From assembly GCA_023442525.1 (NCBI GenBank), contig JAEZZA010000017.1, forward strand, positions 186,001-250,000: a DNA stretch of 64,000 nt. The letters run 5' to 3'. The translations under genes and the position numbers were made by a program. Position 1 is the first letter of the stretch. Every line of letters begins with the position of its first letter. Shown here piece after piece: positions 17,916 through 26,304 of this stretch. A model generated the notes under the pieces. That model worked only from the letters and a program-made list of their open reading frames with translations, had not been told where the DNA came from and did no database searches. This stretch comes from Bacteroidota bacterium (GTDB lineage: Bacteria > Bacteroidota > Bacteroidia > Bacteroidales > UBA10428).

Positions 17916-19817
17916 TTACAACTTGTCTTTCTGTGCCGGCAGGTATGCCTTGTTATGAATGAGCGAATGGTTATAGGTTTGAATGATTGCCTTTGTTTTC
18001 TTTTCCATTTCCCTGTATAGAGTATGAACCGTGGGATTACTCAGATCGGCCGGGTTACCCGAAATTCCGGTAAATGATATCACGTTCGCTCCATCAAACT
18101 GCATAACATATCCATCTTCAACCAGTTGATAGATGCCATTTACATAGCTTACGGAGTGATGGGTTTCATGCGACCTGATCAGGCTGTTTCCAAAAGCAAA
18201 ATAGTCTTCAGGAAAATTAAGATAATCCAGAACTGTTGGCAGAATATCAATTTGTTGTGCAATAGTACTGTCAATACCCTGCAATTTTTCATCGGAAGGA
18301 TGGTAGAATGCAAGTGGAATAGAAAACATATCAGTACAATGGTTATATTCTTTTTTTAGTGCCAGGGCAGCATGGTCGGCCGTAAAAACAAACAATGTAT
18401 TGTTATACCAGTTCCGGGTACTGGCAATTTTAAAGAATTCTCCCAGTGCATAATCAGCATAGGCTATACTCTTTAAAATAGGTAATTCTCCCTCCTTAAA
18501 CCTATCCTTATATTTCTCAGGTACATGAAAGGGATGATGTGACGATAGTGTAAAGACAGCAGTAATAAAAGGCTCCTGAAATCCGGTTAATTGATCGGCA
18601 AAATACTTAAGGAAGGGTTCATCGCTAATACCCCAAAATCCATCGAAGTCCTGGTTATTTCCATACTCGTTCCTCCCAAAGTACCGGTCAATTCCGGCTA
18701 TTGGGGCAAAACTGCTGAATCCCATAGTACCGTTGTTACCTCCGTGAAAGAATGATGTGGAATAACCATACTGTTTTAACAATGCCGGCAGTCCGGCAAT
18801 GTAATTGTCCGCGTAGTTCGATCCGCTGTAAGGTTTATCCATTAAACTCGGAATGCCTGCAATTATTGCCGGCATAGCCTCGTATGATTGGGTTCCGTTG
18901 GCAAACGCGTTCGGAAAAACAAGTGACATCCCGAGAATAGAATCGAGGTTGGGAGTGTATCCTTCAACACCACCTAAAAATCCGCAATATTCCTTCGAAA
19001 AACTTTCAAGGATAAAGATTACGACGTTGTGCTTTTTAAACAGTGAGTCGCACCTGCATGAGTGAACAGGATTGTATACTGCATTCAGTGTGTCGGGCTC
19101 AAACCATTTATATTCCTTCAGATTTTCGTTTTCAATAGTCTTTAATATGGAAAATGTGGTATTCAGTACCAGTGGAACATGTTTTGAACCAGCCGGAGAT
19201 GCTGCATCGGTAATGCTGAGCGGTTTCAGCCCGGTTCCGCGGGCTCCCAGAAGCATAAGCCCGGAAACTAAACAAAAAGCCAGAAACTCCAGGGAAAAAG
19301 TCTTAAAGGTGGTCTTACTTGCCTGAATATTTTTCAATGTCGGCGTCAATTTCCAAAAGCCAATTACGGCCAGAATCCATAATGCTGCCACATACCAGTA
19401 ATCCTTCAGGATCTGGAGCAGGACCTTCCATACATCGCTGTTGCTGGTCATCAGAGTAAACAACGCCGTAGTCGATCGCTTATTGATGAAATCAAAAAAA
19501 CGCGCGTCAATGAAATTCAACAGAAGTGCAAAGGAATTAATGGATATAAACAGCCATTTTCCCACATTCTGACACGATGATGAATTTTTATAATTCCCGG
19601 GAAGCAACCAGAATATCAGCCAGATGTTGGTGAAAACAATCGCGGCAATGTCGAACCGGATACCCCCGATAAAAGAAAGCAGTATGGTAGCAAATGAACT
19701 ACCGCCAAAGTAGCCGGTGTTCAAAATAAAGAAGAAAACCCGGCAAATCGTATAAAATATCAGAACAAGAAGTAATCTTTTGACCGTAAGCCAAAGATGC
19801 TGAAGATAATTCTGCAT
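17916..19817 (-). CDS. LTA synthase-like membrane sulfatase/phosphatase-fold protein
   Basis: Five N-terminal transmembrane helices (about residues 10-190) precede a periplasmic alkaline-phosphatase/sulfatase-fold domain (about 255-600). Metal and nucleophile motifs are visible: ILESFSKEY (Glu), FANGTQSYEAMPA (Thr nucleophile position as in LtaS), and FTADHAAL (Asp-His). In Gram-positives this family makes lipoteichoic acid; in Gram-negatives related proteins transfer glycerophosphate or phosphoethanolamine to envelope glycans or lipids. Which of these happens here is not visible. At 633 residues it is of normal length. It follows the MFS gene on the same strand (78 bases between them). Confidence 0.88.
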   Translation of the reverse strand: MQNYLQHLWLTVKRLLLVLIFYTICRVFFFILNTGYFGGSSFATILLSFIGGIRFDIAAIVFTNIWLIFWLLPGNYKNSSSCQNVGKWLFISINSFALLLNFIDARFFDFINKRSTTALFTLMTSNSDVWKVLLQILKDYWYVAALWILAVIGFWKLTPTLKNIQASKTTFKTFSLEFLAFCLVSGLMLLGARGTGLKPLSITDAASPAGSKHVPLVLNTTFSILKTIENENLKEYKWFEPDTLNAVYNPVHSCRCDSLFKKHNVVIFILESFSKEYCGFLGGVEGYTPNLDSILGMSLVFPNAFANGTQSYEAMPAIIAGIPSLMDKPYSGSNYADNYIAGLPALLKQYGYSTSFFHGGNNGTMGFSSFAPIAGIDRYFGRNEYGNNQDFDGFWGISDEPFLKYFADQLTGFQEPFITAVFTLSSHHPFHVPEKYKDRFKEGELPILKSIAYADYALGEFFKIASTRNWYNNTLFVFTADHAALALKKEYNHCTDMFSIPLAFYHPSDEKLQGIDSTIAQQIDILPTVLDYLNFPEDYFAFGNSLIRSHETHHSVSYVNGIYQLVEDGYVMQFDGANVISFTGISGNPADLSNPTVHTLYREMEKKTKAIIQTYNHSLIHNKAYLPAQKDKL

Positions 19818-20164
19818 GTAATTGGTAATAACTCATGCAAACATATTAAATTATTTTTTAATCGCCGCCACTCGCAGTCTCCAGACTGCTGGTAGTAACA
19901 AATTCATATATGCCAGTCTCTCTCTGCAACTGCCAGAACCAGGAATATTAAAGTAGCTGACGTTCAAAGACTCTTTCAATCCGTTCGGCCAGAATATGAC
20001 CGTCAAACAGATTAAGAATGCGGTGCGCTCATTCGGCATGACTCGACGAATGGGGTTGCCATTACAATGGTGTGCGGTGGTTAAAAAATTTTGACAGGAT
20101 GTTGTAAAAAGTTTTTACATTCGGTAAGCAATATCGTCATATAAAAACACGAAACCATTTTGTG
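19818..20164. other. Intergenic stretch without a supported gene
   Basis: A 62-codon open frame on the minus strand (19851-20039) has no recognisable family and includes a palindrome, so I do not call it a gene. Together with the pseudogene fragments to its right this looks like a decayed, repeat-bearing interval between the LTA synthase-like gene and yccF. A leader of the decayed receiver gene may lie at 20090-20164. Confidence 0.5.
19874..19889. repeat. Short REP-like palindrome
   Basis: GCAGTCT and AGACTGC are exact inverted 7-base arms around CC. It lies alone in noncoding sequence and resembles dispersed intergenic palindromes; only one copy is in the window. Confidence 0.4.
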
Positions 20165-20299
20165 ATGAAAGAAGGATGGATTCTAATTCTGGCCGATAAC
20201 AAAGGTATACTGAGCGCCCTTCAGATTCTTCTGCAGCCTGTTTTTGCTCATGTCGGAACTCAGAGTAATCCCAACATGCTCCTTCCGGATCCGGTATAG
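20165..20299 (+). pseudogene. Remnant of a response-regulator receiver domain
   Basis: A 44-codon frame reads like the start of an NtrC-type response regulator: MKEGWILILADNKGILSAL aligns with the usual MKxGKILIVDDNKxxLxAL, and VGTQSNPNMLL matches the next conserved block. One of the two acidic-pocket aspartates has been lost (AD instead of DD), and the frame stops long before the phosphorylated Asp. Just past residue 36 the sequence changes into a histidine-kinase end in another frame. I infer a deletion that removed the regulator's body and the kinase's front. Confidence 0.7.
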
Positions 20300-20397
20300 G
20301 TCTGAGCGTTTGCCAGGAAATTGTCAGATTACATGGCGGTTCACTGGCAGTACTTTCTCCTTCAACAGGAATGACACGGTTTATAATTGAAATATAA
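20281..20397 (+). pseudogene. Remnant of a histidine kinase C-terminus
   Basis: In the frame ending with TAA at 20395-20397 the sequence reads GSGIGLSVCQEIVRLHGG and then a short tail ending TRFIIEI. This is the G2 box and final strand of a HATPase_c domain. There is no start and nothing of the kinase before the G2 box. It follows the receiver remnant directly, so the order was regulator then kinase before the deletion. Confidence 0.7.
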
Positions 20398-20408
20398 AAA
20401 TTCTCACT

Positions 20409-20783
20409 ATGCGATTACTTGGAAATATCATCTGGCTAATATTCGGCGGACTGTTTACTGCGATTGAATATTTAGCAGGGAGCCTGGTATTAATTGTTAC
20501 CATAATAGGTATCCCTTTCGGTTTGCAATCAATAAAGCTGGCCATGCTTGAATTATGGCCCTTTGGCGCCGAAATTAAAGCCCGGTCGGGGCAGCCGGGA
20601 TGCCTTTCTACCCTCATGAATATTATATGGCTCTTTGTGGGGGGCATTTGGATATTCTTCACTCACCTGATATTTGGAATCATCCTGTGCATCACTATTA
20701 TAGGCATTCCTTTCGGGATGCAGCATTTTAAACTGGCCCACCTGGCCCTTACGCCTTTTGGCAGGGAGGTGATATACAAATGA
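20409..20783 (+). CDS. yccF: YccF family inner-membrane protein
   Basis: The 124 residues show the internal duplication that defines YccF/DUF307: GNIIWLIFGG...TIIGIPFGLQSIKLA is repeated as MNIIWLFVGG...TIIGIPFGMQHFKLA, each with two helices. PFGxE motifs follow each half. It is a small inner-membrane protein with no firmly assigned biochemical role. It begins 11 bases after the kinase remnant, so it may once have been transcribed with it. Confidence 0.93.
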   Translation: MRLLGNIIWLIFGGLFTAIEYLAGSLVLIVTIIGIPFGLQSIKLAMLELWPFGAEIKARSGQPGCLSTLMNIIWLFVGGIWIFFTHLIFGIILCITIIGIPFGMQHFKLAHLALTPFGREVIYK

Positions 20784-20865
20784 AATTACCTTGATATGTT
20801 AATTTTCCGTTAAGCAAATCCGCTATTGGCACGATATACATTAACTTTACCGCAAAATTATTTTC

Positions 20866-21375
20866 ATGAAAAGAAATTACATGAATCCGTACCTCGCGGG
20901 TACTTTATTGGGACTGGTATTACTTGCCTCGATGTTCTTATCGGGCAGGGGACTGGGTGCCAGTGGTGGACTCAAATACTGCGTGGTTTCAATTGTAGGC
21001 GCCATTGATAAACCGCATGCCGAACAGTCGGTTTATTACAGTAAATATTTTGAAAATGGCGAAAAGCCTATGACAAACTGGTTGACCCTGGTGATTTTCG
21101 GCGTTCTTGCAGGCGGATTTATTTCTGGTGCTGTTTCGGGACGACTGAAATTCTCAATCGAAAAGGGCCCGGGGATAACCAACAGAAGGCGGCTGCTTTT
21201 TGCATTTATTGGCGGTATGTTTTTCGTTTACGGAGCACAACTTGCACGTGGATGTACCAGCGGTGCAGCACTATCAGGAATGGCAGTGCTTTCGGTTGCA
21301 GGTTTTGTCACCATGATATCAATTTTCGGATCGGCTTTCCTTTTTGCATGGTTCTTCAGGAAGAACTGGATTTGA
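20866..21375 (+). CDS. YeeE/YedE family half-transporter, N-terminal type
   Basis: The 169-residue membrane protein has four or five helices and the family block YGAQLARGCTSGAALSG containing the conserved Cys of the RGCTSG motif. YeeE/YedE proteins (for example the thiosulfate importer TsuA) pass sulfur compounds through the membrane by relay of conserved cysteines. Here the protein is half the usual length and its partner half is the next gene, as in the split PmpA/PmpB arrangement. Rhodanese genes directly downstream support a sulfur role. The substrate is inferred. Confidence 0.87.
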   Translation: MKRNYMNPYLAGTLLGLVLLASMFLSGRGLGASGGLKYCVVSIVGAIDKPHAEQSVYYSKYFENGEKPMTNWLTLVIFGVLAGGFISGAVSGRLKFSIEKGPGITNRRRLLFAFIGGMFFVYGAQLARGCTSGAALSGMAVLSVAGFVTMISIFGSAFLFAWFFRKNWI

Positions 21376-21443
21376 AATTGAAATGGTAAACCCTCAAAAC
21401 ATAAACCTTTACATCAAACGATAAAACTCAAACAGAATTAAAC

Positions 21444-22034
21444 ATGGGACCTCTGGAAACAACACACGCCTGGCCTGTATGGCTTGATCTCACAGTAGCT
21501 TTTTTAATAGGTACCGGCTTTGGTTTTGCGCTGGAACAGGGAGGATTTTCTTCGAGTCGTAAGCTTGCCGGTATGTTTTACGGTTACGATGCTACGGTAT
21601 TAAAAGTGTTCTTTACTGCAGCCATAGTTGCCCTGGTTGGGTCGCAATTCCTTTCTTATTTCGGGTTGCTCGATCTGAACAAGGTTTTTGTTAATGAATA
21701 CTATGTTACTGCCTCCATAGTTGGCGGTGTGATTATGGGTGCCGGCTTCATCATGGGAGGCTTTTGTCCCGGAACCGGCGTATGCGCTGTGTCGATCGGG
21801 AAGATTGATGCACTGTTTTATGTGCTTGGCGGACTTACCGGTGCTTTTTTGTTTGCCGAAACATATCCATTCATACAAGGTATTGCAGAAGCAAATTACA
21901 GGGGTCCGGTAAAAATTAATGAAGTCTTTGGCTTATCCCCCGGTGTGTTCACGTTACTGTTGATTGCCGCTGCCGCAGTAATGTTCTGGATTGCCGAATT
22001 GGCTGAGAAAAAGTTCGGGCCGGCGACTGCATAA
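21444..22034 (+). CDS. YeeE/YedE family half-transporter, C-terminal type
   Basis: The 196 residues contain five or six helices and two family motifs: FALEQGGFSSSRKLAG near residue 30 and GGFCPGTGVCAVSIGK near residue 110, with the pair of cysteines expected in the second half of a YeeE/YedE transporter. It starts 68 bases after the first half and is read in the same direction. Together the two would make a complete pseudo-symmetric sulfur transporter in the inner membrane. Confidence 0.88.
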   Translation: MGPLETTHAWPVWLDLTVAFLIGTGFGFALEQGGFSSSRKLAGMFYGYDATVLKVFFTAAIVALVGSQFLSYFGLLDLNKVFVNEYYVTASIVGGVIMGAGFIMGGFCPGTGVCAVSIGKIDALFYVLGGLTGAFLFAETYPFIQGIAEANYRGPVKINEVFGLSPGVFTLLLIAAAAVMFWIAELAEKKFGPATA

Positions 22035-22061
22035 ATATCGAACCTTAATTCCATTTATATA

Positions 22062-22664
22062 ATGCGCATCAAATTAACCATCCTGCTTTTGATATCAGGC
22101 CTTATCCTGGCTTTTCTTCCTTTATCCGGAAGATACTCGCTGCATGGGTCTCCCCGGAAGCTTTTGACTGAAGTGCTTCATCCGGAAACATACGTGACAT
22201 CCGACCAGGTTGCACGTTATGTTGTATCCGACGATTCAACCATCAGGCTGTTCGACCTGAGACCCTCAATCGAATTTGAAAAAGCCTCCATACCCGGAGC
22301 CGTTAATCTTCCTTATGCCAAATTCCTGGAATCGGACCTCGAAAGTCTGCTGAATACAGGGGTCACAAATATTTTCTATTCAGAAAATGAAATGGATGCA
22401 AATTATGCTCTTGTTCTGGCAAAAGGTTTAGGTTATGCCAACACTCGTGTAATGAAAGGCGGAATGAATGCATGGCAGAATGATATTATGACCAGCTCTT
22501 TTACAGGTGAAACTATTTCGGCCCGTGAAAATGCTCTCTTCGAAATCAGAACCCGGGCCAGAAAGATGTACACCGAAATCAACAGTATGCCGGATAGTCT
22601 GAAAGTTAAGTACAGGGCATCACTCGAAATAGAACGAAAGAAGCTGGACGGTGGATGTGAGTGA
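22062..22664 (+). CDS. Membrane-anchored rhodanese-like protein lacking the catalytic cysteine
   Basis: An N-terminal hydrophobic segment (about residues 5-22) is followed by a rhodanese fold: RLFDLRPSIEFEKASIPGAVN and VMKGGMNAWQ are the CH2A-like and closing motifs. At the active-site loop, where a sulfurtransferase has Cys after a short strand, this protein reads IFYSENEMDANYA with no Cys, so it probably binds rather than transfers sulfur. It follows the YeeE/YedE pair by 27 bases and is likely in the same transcript. Confidence 0.82.
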   Translation: MRIKLTILLLISGLILAFLPLSGRYSLHGSPRKLLTEVLHPETYVTSDQVARYVVSDDSTIRLFDLRPSIEFEKASIPGAVNLPYAKFLESDLESLLNTGVTNIFYSENEMDANYALVLAKGLGYANTRVMKGGMNAWQNDIMTSSFTGETISARENALFEIRTRARKMYTEINSMPDSLKVKYRASLEIERKKLDGGCE

Positions 22665-22715
22665 CGATGTGCTTTGATCCCTTAGGTCGATGATTATTAA
22701 TTTCACAAATCTCAA

Positions 22716-23117
22716 ATGAAAATCCCAAAGAACTTCTTAATAGCAGCGGTTATATTTACTATGGTACTGCTCGCCTTGATAATTTTCAGATCCTCATCAT
22801 ACATTCAATTCCGGTATAATGCCTCAAAATGGGCAAAAAGCTCAATAGAACATGACAATACCATTACTCTGAACGATGTTGAAAAAATGCATGAATCTGC
22901 CATGCTGATCTGCCTGGATCACTGCCCTGAATCCACAATAAAGACTGTGCTGAATACTTCTTCTGAAGAGATAATGAATAAAGAGACCATTCGCCGGATA
23001 CGAAAACACGATGGACCAAAAGTATTAGTAAGCGGGGATATGGAGAATGCAGCACGCCTTTGGATGGTGCTGAGTCAGACCGGAGTCCGTGATCTGTTTA
23101 TATTAAATGAAGAATAA
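22716..23117 (+). CDS. Single-pass membrane protein, possible degenerate rhodanese-like
   Basis: The 133 residues have one N-terminal helix (about 8-26) and a soluble part with two cysteines in LICLDHCPES. Its closing section (GDMENAARLWMVLSQTGVRDLFIL) resembles the last helices of a rhodanese domain, in which a sulfur-carrier loop precedes AxxxxxxLxxxGxxxVxxL. The likeness is weak. Position at the end of the sulfur cluster supports it, but the function is unknown. Confidence 0.62.
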   Translation: MKIPKNFLIAAVIFTMVLLALIIFRSSSYIQFRYNASKWAKSSIEHDNTITLNDVEKMHESAMLICLDHCPESTIKTVLNTSSEEIMNKETIRRIRKHDGPKVLVSGDMENAARLWMVLSQTGVRDLFILNEE

Positions 23118-23166
23118 AACCATGAGGGGTGTTTCATAAATGTCACAACCCCTCATTGTTTTGGAT

Positions 23167-24204
23167 TTACTTTTCCAAATTATAGTTATTTACTTCCGCA
23201 TCGGTGAAAGGTAACCACGACAGACCAGCGGCATCCTTTTTCATCCATTCGTACATAAAACTGTTATTCCCGTATTTCAATGTACGTGCGTCGTATCCCA
23301 TAAGACGGAGATATGCAGTTGCAAAAGCCGAGTTATGGCCTGTTCCGCAATATACTACCACGGTTTTATCAACGGGTATACTGCCCATTTCCTGAATGAA
23401 TCCCAGGGTAGCGTTCGGTTTATACCTTACTGCTCCGGGAACATGTGCGTCGTCATACTTATCCTTCCGCTCATAATTTATAACGAAGTACTTTGAAGGA
23501 TCAGAGAATACCTCGTCGGCACTTATCAGAACATTCGAAGTACCTTGTTGGAAAACTTCCTTAAACCTGGTTTGGGCAATTTCGCTTCCTGATGAAAGTC
23601 CTGTCTTTAATTCAGGCATTTTTTGTCCTGCAGGCCTTGGGTTTTCCTTCTTTTCCAACTGCGATTCAAACTTCCCCGATAAACCTGCCTTCCAGTTCTC
23701 ACTGGCAAATTGATCGTTCCAGGCACTCATTCCCCATCTCATGGCATAAACATTTCCATATCCCATAATTCGGAGCAGCGATGTAGCGTAGCTCGAAACC
23801 TGGCCGTCGTCGCAAACCAGAATGATTTTATCAAATTCAAACGGTTTGATTCCCTTTTCGAACCATGCAGGGAGCTGTTCAAACTTTTTGTTGACAGAAC
23901 CCGGAATATGCCCCTTCGAAAACTTTGATGATTCCCTGATATCAATAATATGAATATTGGATCCCAGGCTCTCGTTCACAACTGAGGCTTTAATCAACGA
24001 CGGAAATTCACGGCTGTTCACATAATCGCCCGCATTTTTCAGATCGTTGATCAGCCAACTGGTTTCAGTGCCTGCAATTGCACTGTCAGGAAGCGATTTA
24101 ACCTCTGCAACAGGGGCCTGTACATTAATTTTATCGCCGCCTGAACTACAGGCAGCGATAAATAATGTACTGATGCAAAAAGAAAAAAGAAAACTTCTCT
24201 TCAT
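23167..24204 (-). CDS. Lipoprotein with two rhodanese domains
   Basis: I place the start at ATG 24204 because the following sequence is a lipoprotein signal ending FIAACSS (C17 of a 345-residue protein) and because the upstream gene's stop is 8 bases before it. Domain one (about residues 60-165) has SKGHIPGSVN and ILVCDDGQVSSYA; domain two (about 220-330) has DDAHVPGAV and VVYCGTGHNSAFA. Both have a cysteine at the active loop. Tandem rhodaneses are thiosulfate or 3-mercaptopyruvate sulfurtransferases. It is anchored in the envelope and faces the YeeE/YedE-rhodanese operon on the other strand. Confidence 0.87.
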   Translation of the reverse strand: MKRSFLFSFCISTLFIAACSSGGDKINVQAPVAEVKSLPDSAIAGTETSWLINDLKNAGDYVNSREFPSLIKASVVNESLGSNIHIIDIRESSKFSKGHIPGSVNKKFEQLPAWFEKGIKPFEFDKIILVCDDGQVSSYATSLLRIMGYGNVYAMRWGMSAWNDQFASENWKAGLSGKFESQLEKKENPRPAGQKMPELKTGLSSGSEIAQTRFKEVFQQGTSNVLISADEVFSDPSKYFVINYERKDKYDDAHVPGAVRYKPNATLGFIQEMGSIPVDKTVVVYCGTGHNSAFATAYLRLMGYDARTLKYGNNSFMYEWMKKDAAGLSWLPFTDAEVNNYNLEK

Positions 24205-24211
24205 GTTATAA

Positions 24212-25279
24212 TTATATAGCGGCTTCCAAGCGAACTGCCGGTTGGTTGTCTTTATTGAATTCGAGAGTTTCGATACGCTGTCCTTGTTCATCATATTTAT
24301 ACTCGGTATAGGCAACGCCATTTGACGGATGGTTAATTACATTCCGGTCCTTATCCATATTTATGGTTTTTACCAACGCACCATGTTCGTCATATTCATA
24401 CCGTGTGATAGGGATCATATTGCCTCCAACCAGTTCATCGTCCTGATCATATACCATGGTTTCGGTAACACTTCCGTTTTCATCATAAGTACTCACTCTT
24501 TTTGCCCATCCCCAGTATAAGTTTGAAAGGCGGCCCGTAGTATTATGTACCGAAAAACTCAGGACATCACCATGTTCGTTATTCCGGAACTCAAAATATG
24601 AAACACCGATATCGCCACAATTTTCAGCGGTGCAATTGTATAAGCTATCGCCCTGGTAATTGGCCATTCGTGTAACATAACCCTTTTCGTTATAAGTAAA
24701 TCTCAGTTCATAAAAAGGACAGAATTCACTCATTATGGTTTCCTCACCGGCAAGGGTAAAGCGGTTTTCTCTTACCATTCCGTCATCGGTGCGTGTCCAC
24801 ACGTAATTATGGATCTTATTCCGGTTTTCCATTGCATTTCCTAAAGAATCAAGAAAGCGAAGTCCTGTTCTGAATCCCTTATCATCAAGAGAATATTCAT
24901 AAGTGTAAACCCCGCCGTCAACTTTTATCTGTTGGTTATCTTTGTTGAAGAAATGTTTCAGCTGTTTGCCTTCGTTGTATGTGTAAACAATTTTTGATGC
25001 ACCTCTCAGTTGTGAATATCCGAGTAATACATCGTTCCTTACAAATTCAACGGATTCCAGCCTGCCCAGACTGTCGTATGTGAATTTGTAAGAATTAATA
25101 TCTTTTGCCTGTTCGGCAGTGACTGGATGTGAACCTCTTTCAAAATCCCAGCTTGTTTCGCTGAAAAGGATGTTCCTGAAATATTCCACCCGTGAGAGGT
25201 CGGTCTGTTTATTACAGGATTGAATTCCCGCTATCAATAAAACAGCTAATACGGCAACAAGAAAGCTTTTAATTTTCAT
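24212..25279 (-). CDS. Lipoprotein with RHS/YD-like repeats
   Basis: The start is set at ATG 25279, which gives a lipoprotein signal ending AGIQSC. The 355-residue mature chain is built of repeated short strands of the form Y-x-Y-D/N-x-x-G-x-L/V-x-x-x-x (YTYNEGKQLKHFF, TYDENGSVTET, EYDEHGALVKT, KYDEQGQRIET), the beta-strand repeat seen in RHS/YD and WG-type proteins. No enzyme motif is visible. It probably folds as an extended or barrel-like beta structure at the cell envelope. It is 7 bases upstream of the tandem rhodanese gene and likely co-transcribed. Confidence 0.8.
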   Translation of the reverse strand: MKIKSFLVAVLAVLLIAGIQSCNKQTDLSRVEYFRNILFSETSWDFERGSHPVTAEQAKDINSYKFTYDSLGRLESVEFVRNDVLLGYSQLRGASKIVYTYNEGKQLKHFFNKDNQQIKVDGGVYTYEYSLDDKGFRTGLRFLDSLGNAMENRNKIHNYVWTRTDDGMVRENRFTLAGEETIMSEFCPFYELRFTYNEKGYVTRMANYQGDSLYNCTAENCGDIGVSYFEFRNNEHGDVLSFSVHNTTGRLSNLYWGWAKRVSTYDENGSVTETMVYDQDDELVGGNMIPITRYEYDEHGALVKTINMDKDRNVINHPSNGVAYTEYKYDEQGQRIETLEFNKDNQPAVRLEAAI

Positions 25280-25383
25280 TGGATTATGTTTAATAATTTT
25301 AAATGCAAATTTAACAGTATTTAAGAAGTAAAGCATAATCTGATTTGGTTTAACATATTTTTAATTAGGCTGTAATTTTTTCC

Positions 25384-25391
25384 TACCTTCA
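25384..25391 (+). promoter_or_regulatory. Candidate -7 box of the export locus
   Basis: TACCTTCA is a two-mismatch fit to TAnnTTTG, 31 bases before the GTG of the ABC ATPase gene. The upstream AT-rich sequence lacks a clear -33 TTTG at the right distance. Confidence 0.33.
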
Positions 25392-25422
25392 TGCGTCTTA
25401 CATTTACATAATTACCCTGTCT

Positions 25423-26304
25423 GTGAAAATTGAGATCAGTGATCTGAGTATGATTTACCCTAACGGTAAGACAGCGCTATCCGGTATTAATCTGGATATC
25501 GGGAATGGTATGTTTGGCCTGCTTGGGCCCAACGGTGCAGGTAAATCAAGTCTTATCCGGATACTGGTTACCTTAATGAAGCCCACTACAGGAAGCGTTC
25601 GGATTGACAATTACGATCTGATGAACGATAGGGGAAATATCCGTAAAATGCTTGGATATCTGCCACAGGATTTTCGCTTTTTCAGCAAATTAAAAACATG
25701 GGAATTCCTCGATTATGCCGCCGGTCTGGCCGGTATTACTTCAAAAAAAAACCGTTCCGAAAAAGTGGATTACTGGCTGGAAAAAGTCGGCCTGTTTGAT
25801 GCACGTGACCGCCAGGCCAATAAACTTTCGGGAGGCATGAAACGCAGGCTTGGAATTGCCCAGGCTTTGATTGGCGAGCCCAGGATAATTATTGTAGATG
25901 AACCCACAACAGGGCTCGATCCCGAAGAAAGGATACGTTTCAGAAATATTCTATCCGAACTCAGTCAGCAGGATTTGATAATTATTCTATCCACACATAT
26001 TGTGGGCGATATATCCAGCGTATGTCGCGACCTGGCTTTACTTAACGAAGGAACCATCCAGTTTAACGGATCACCGGAATCGTTGGTTGAGCGGGCCAGG
26101 GGACATGTCTGGCAGATTCAGACCGCCGGTGTTGAATATGATATGCTAAAAGAGAAGTATGCCGTAACATCAACAATTCCTTTTGAAGACGGCTGGGAGA
26201 TACAAATGGTAGGTGACCGGATCGATCTGCCTTCGGCCGTTGCCATCGAACCGAATCTTGAGCATGCTTATGTATATTTCATGGAAACCCTTATTACAGC
26301 CTAA
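25423..26304 (+). CDS. ABC transporter ATP-binding protein
   Basis: GTG at 25423 is the start. The 293 residues carry all ATPase motifs: Walker A GPNGAGKSS (K41), Q-loop LPQDFRFF, signature LSGGMKRRLG, Walker B IIIVDEPTTGLDP and H-loop STHIVGD. The C-terminal tail is the short regulatory domain seen in ABC-2 export systems. It pairs with the permease gene that begins on the next base after its stop. The stretches MFGLLGPNGAGKS and ERIRFRN are shared with the ATPase domain at the end of the 35385-40127 protein, so the two are paralogues. Confidence 0.93.
   Translation: MKIEISDLSMIYPNGKTALSGINLDIGNGMFGLLGPNGAGKSSLIRILVTLMKPTTGSVRIDNYDLMNDRGNIRKMLGYLPQDFRFFSKLKTWEFLDYAAGLAGITSKKNRSEKVDYWLEKVGLFDARDRQANKLSGGMKRRLGIAQALIGEPRIIIVDEPTTGLDPEERIRFRNILSELSQQDLIIILSTHIVGDISSVCRDLALLNEGTIQFNGSPESLVERARGHVWQIQTAGVEYDMLKEKYAVTSTIPFEDGWEIQMVGDRIDLPSAVAIEPNLEHAYVYFMETLITA

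Noticed and set aside
19851..20039. Possible 62-residue protein
   Set aside because: No recognisable family, contains a palindrome and lies in a decayed region; described as intergenic repeat-like sequence.
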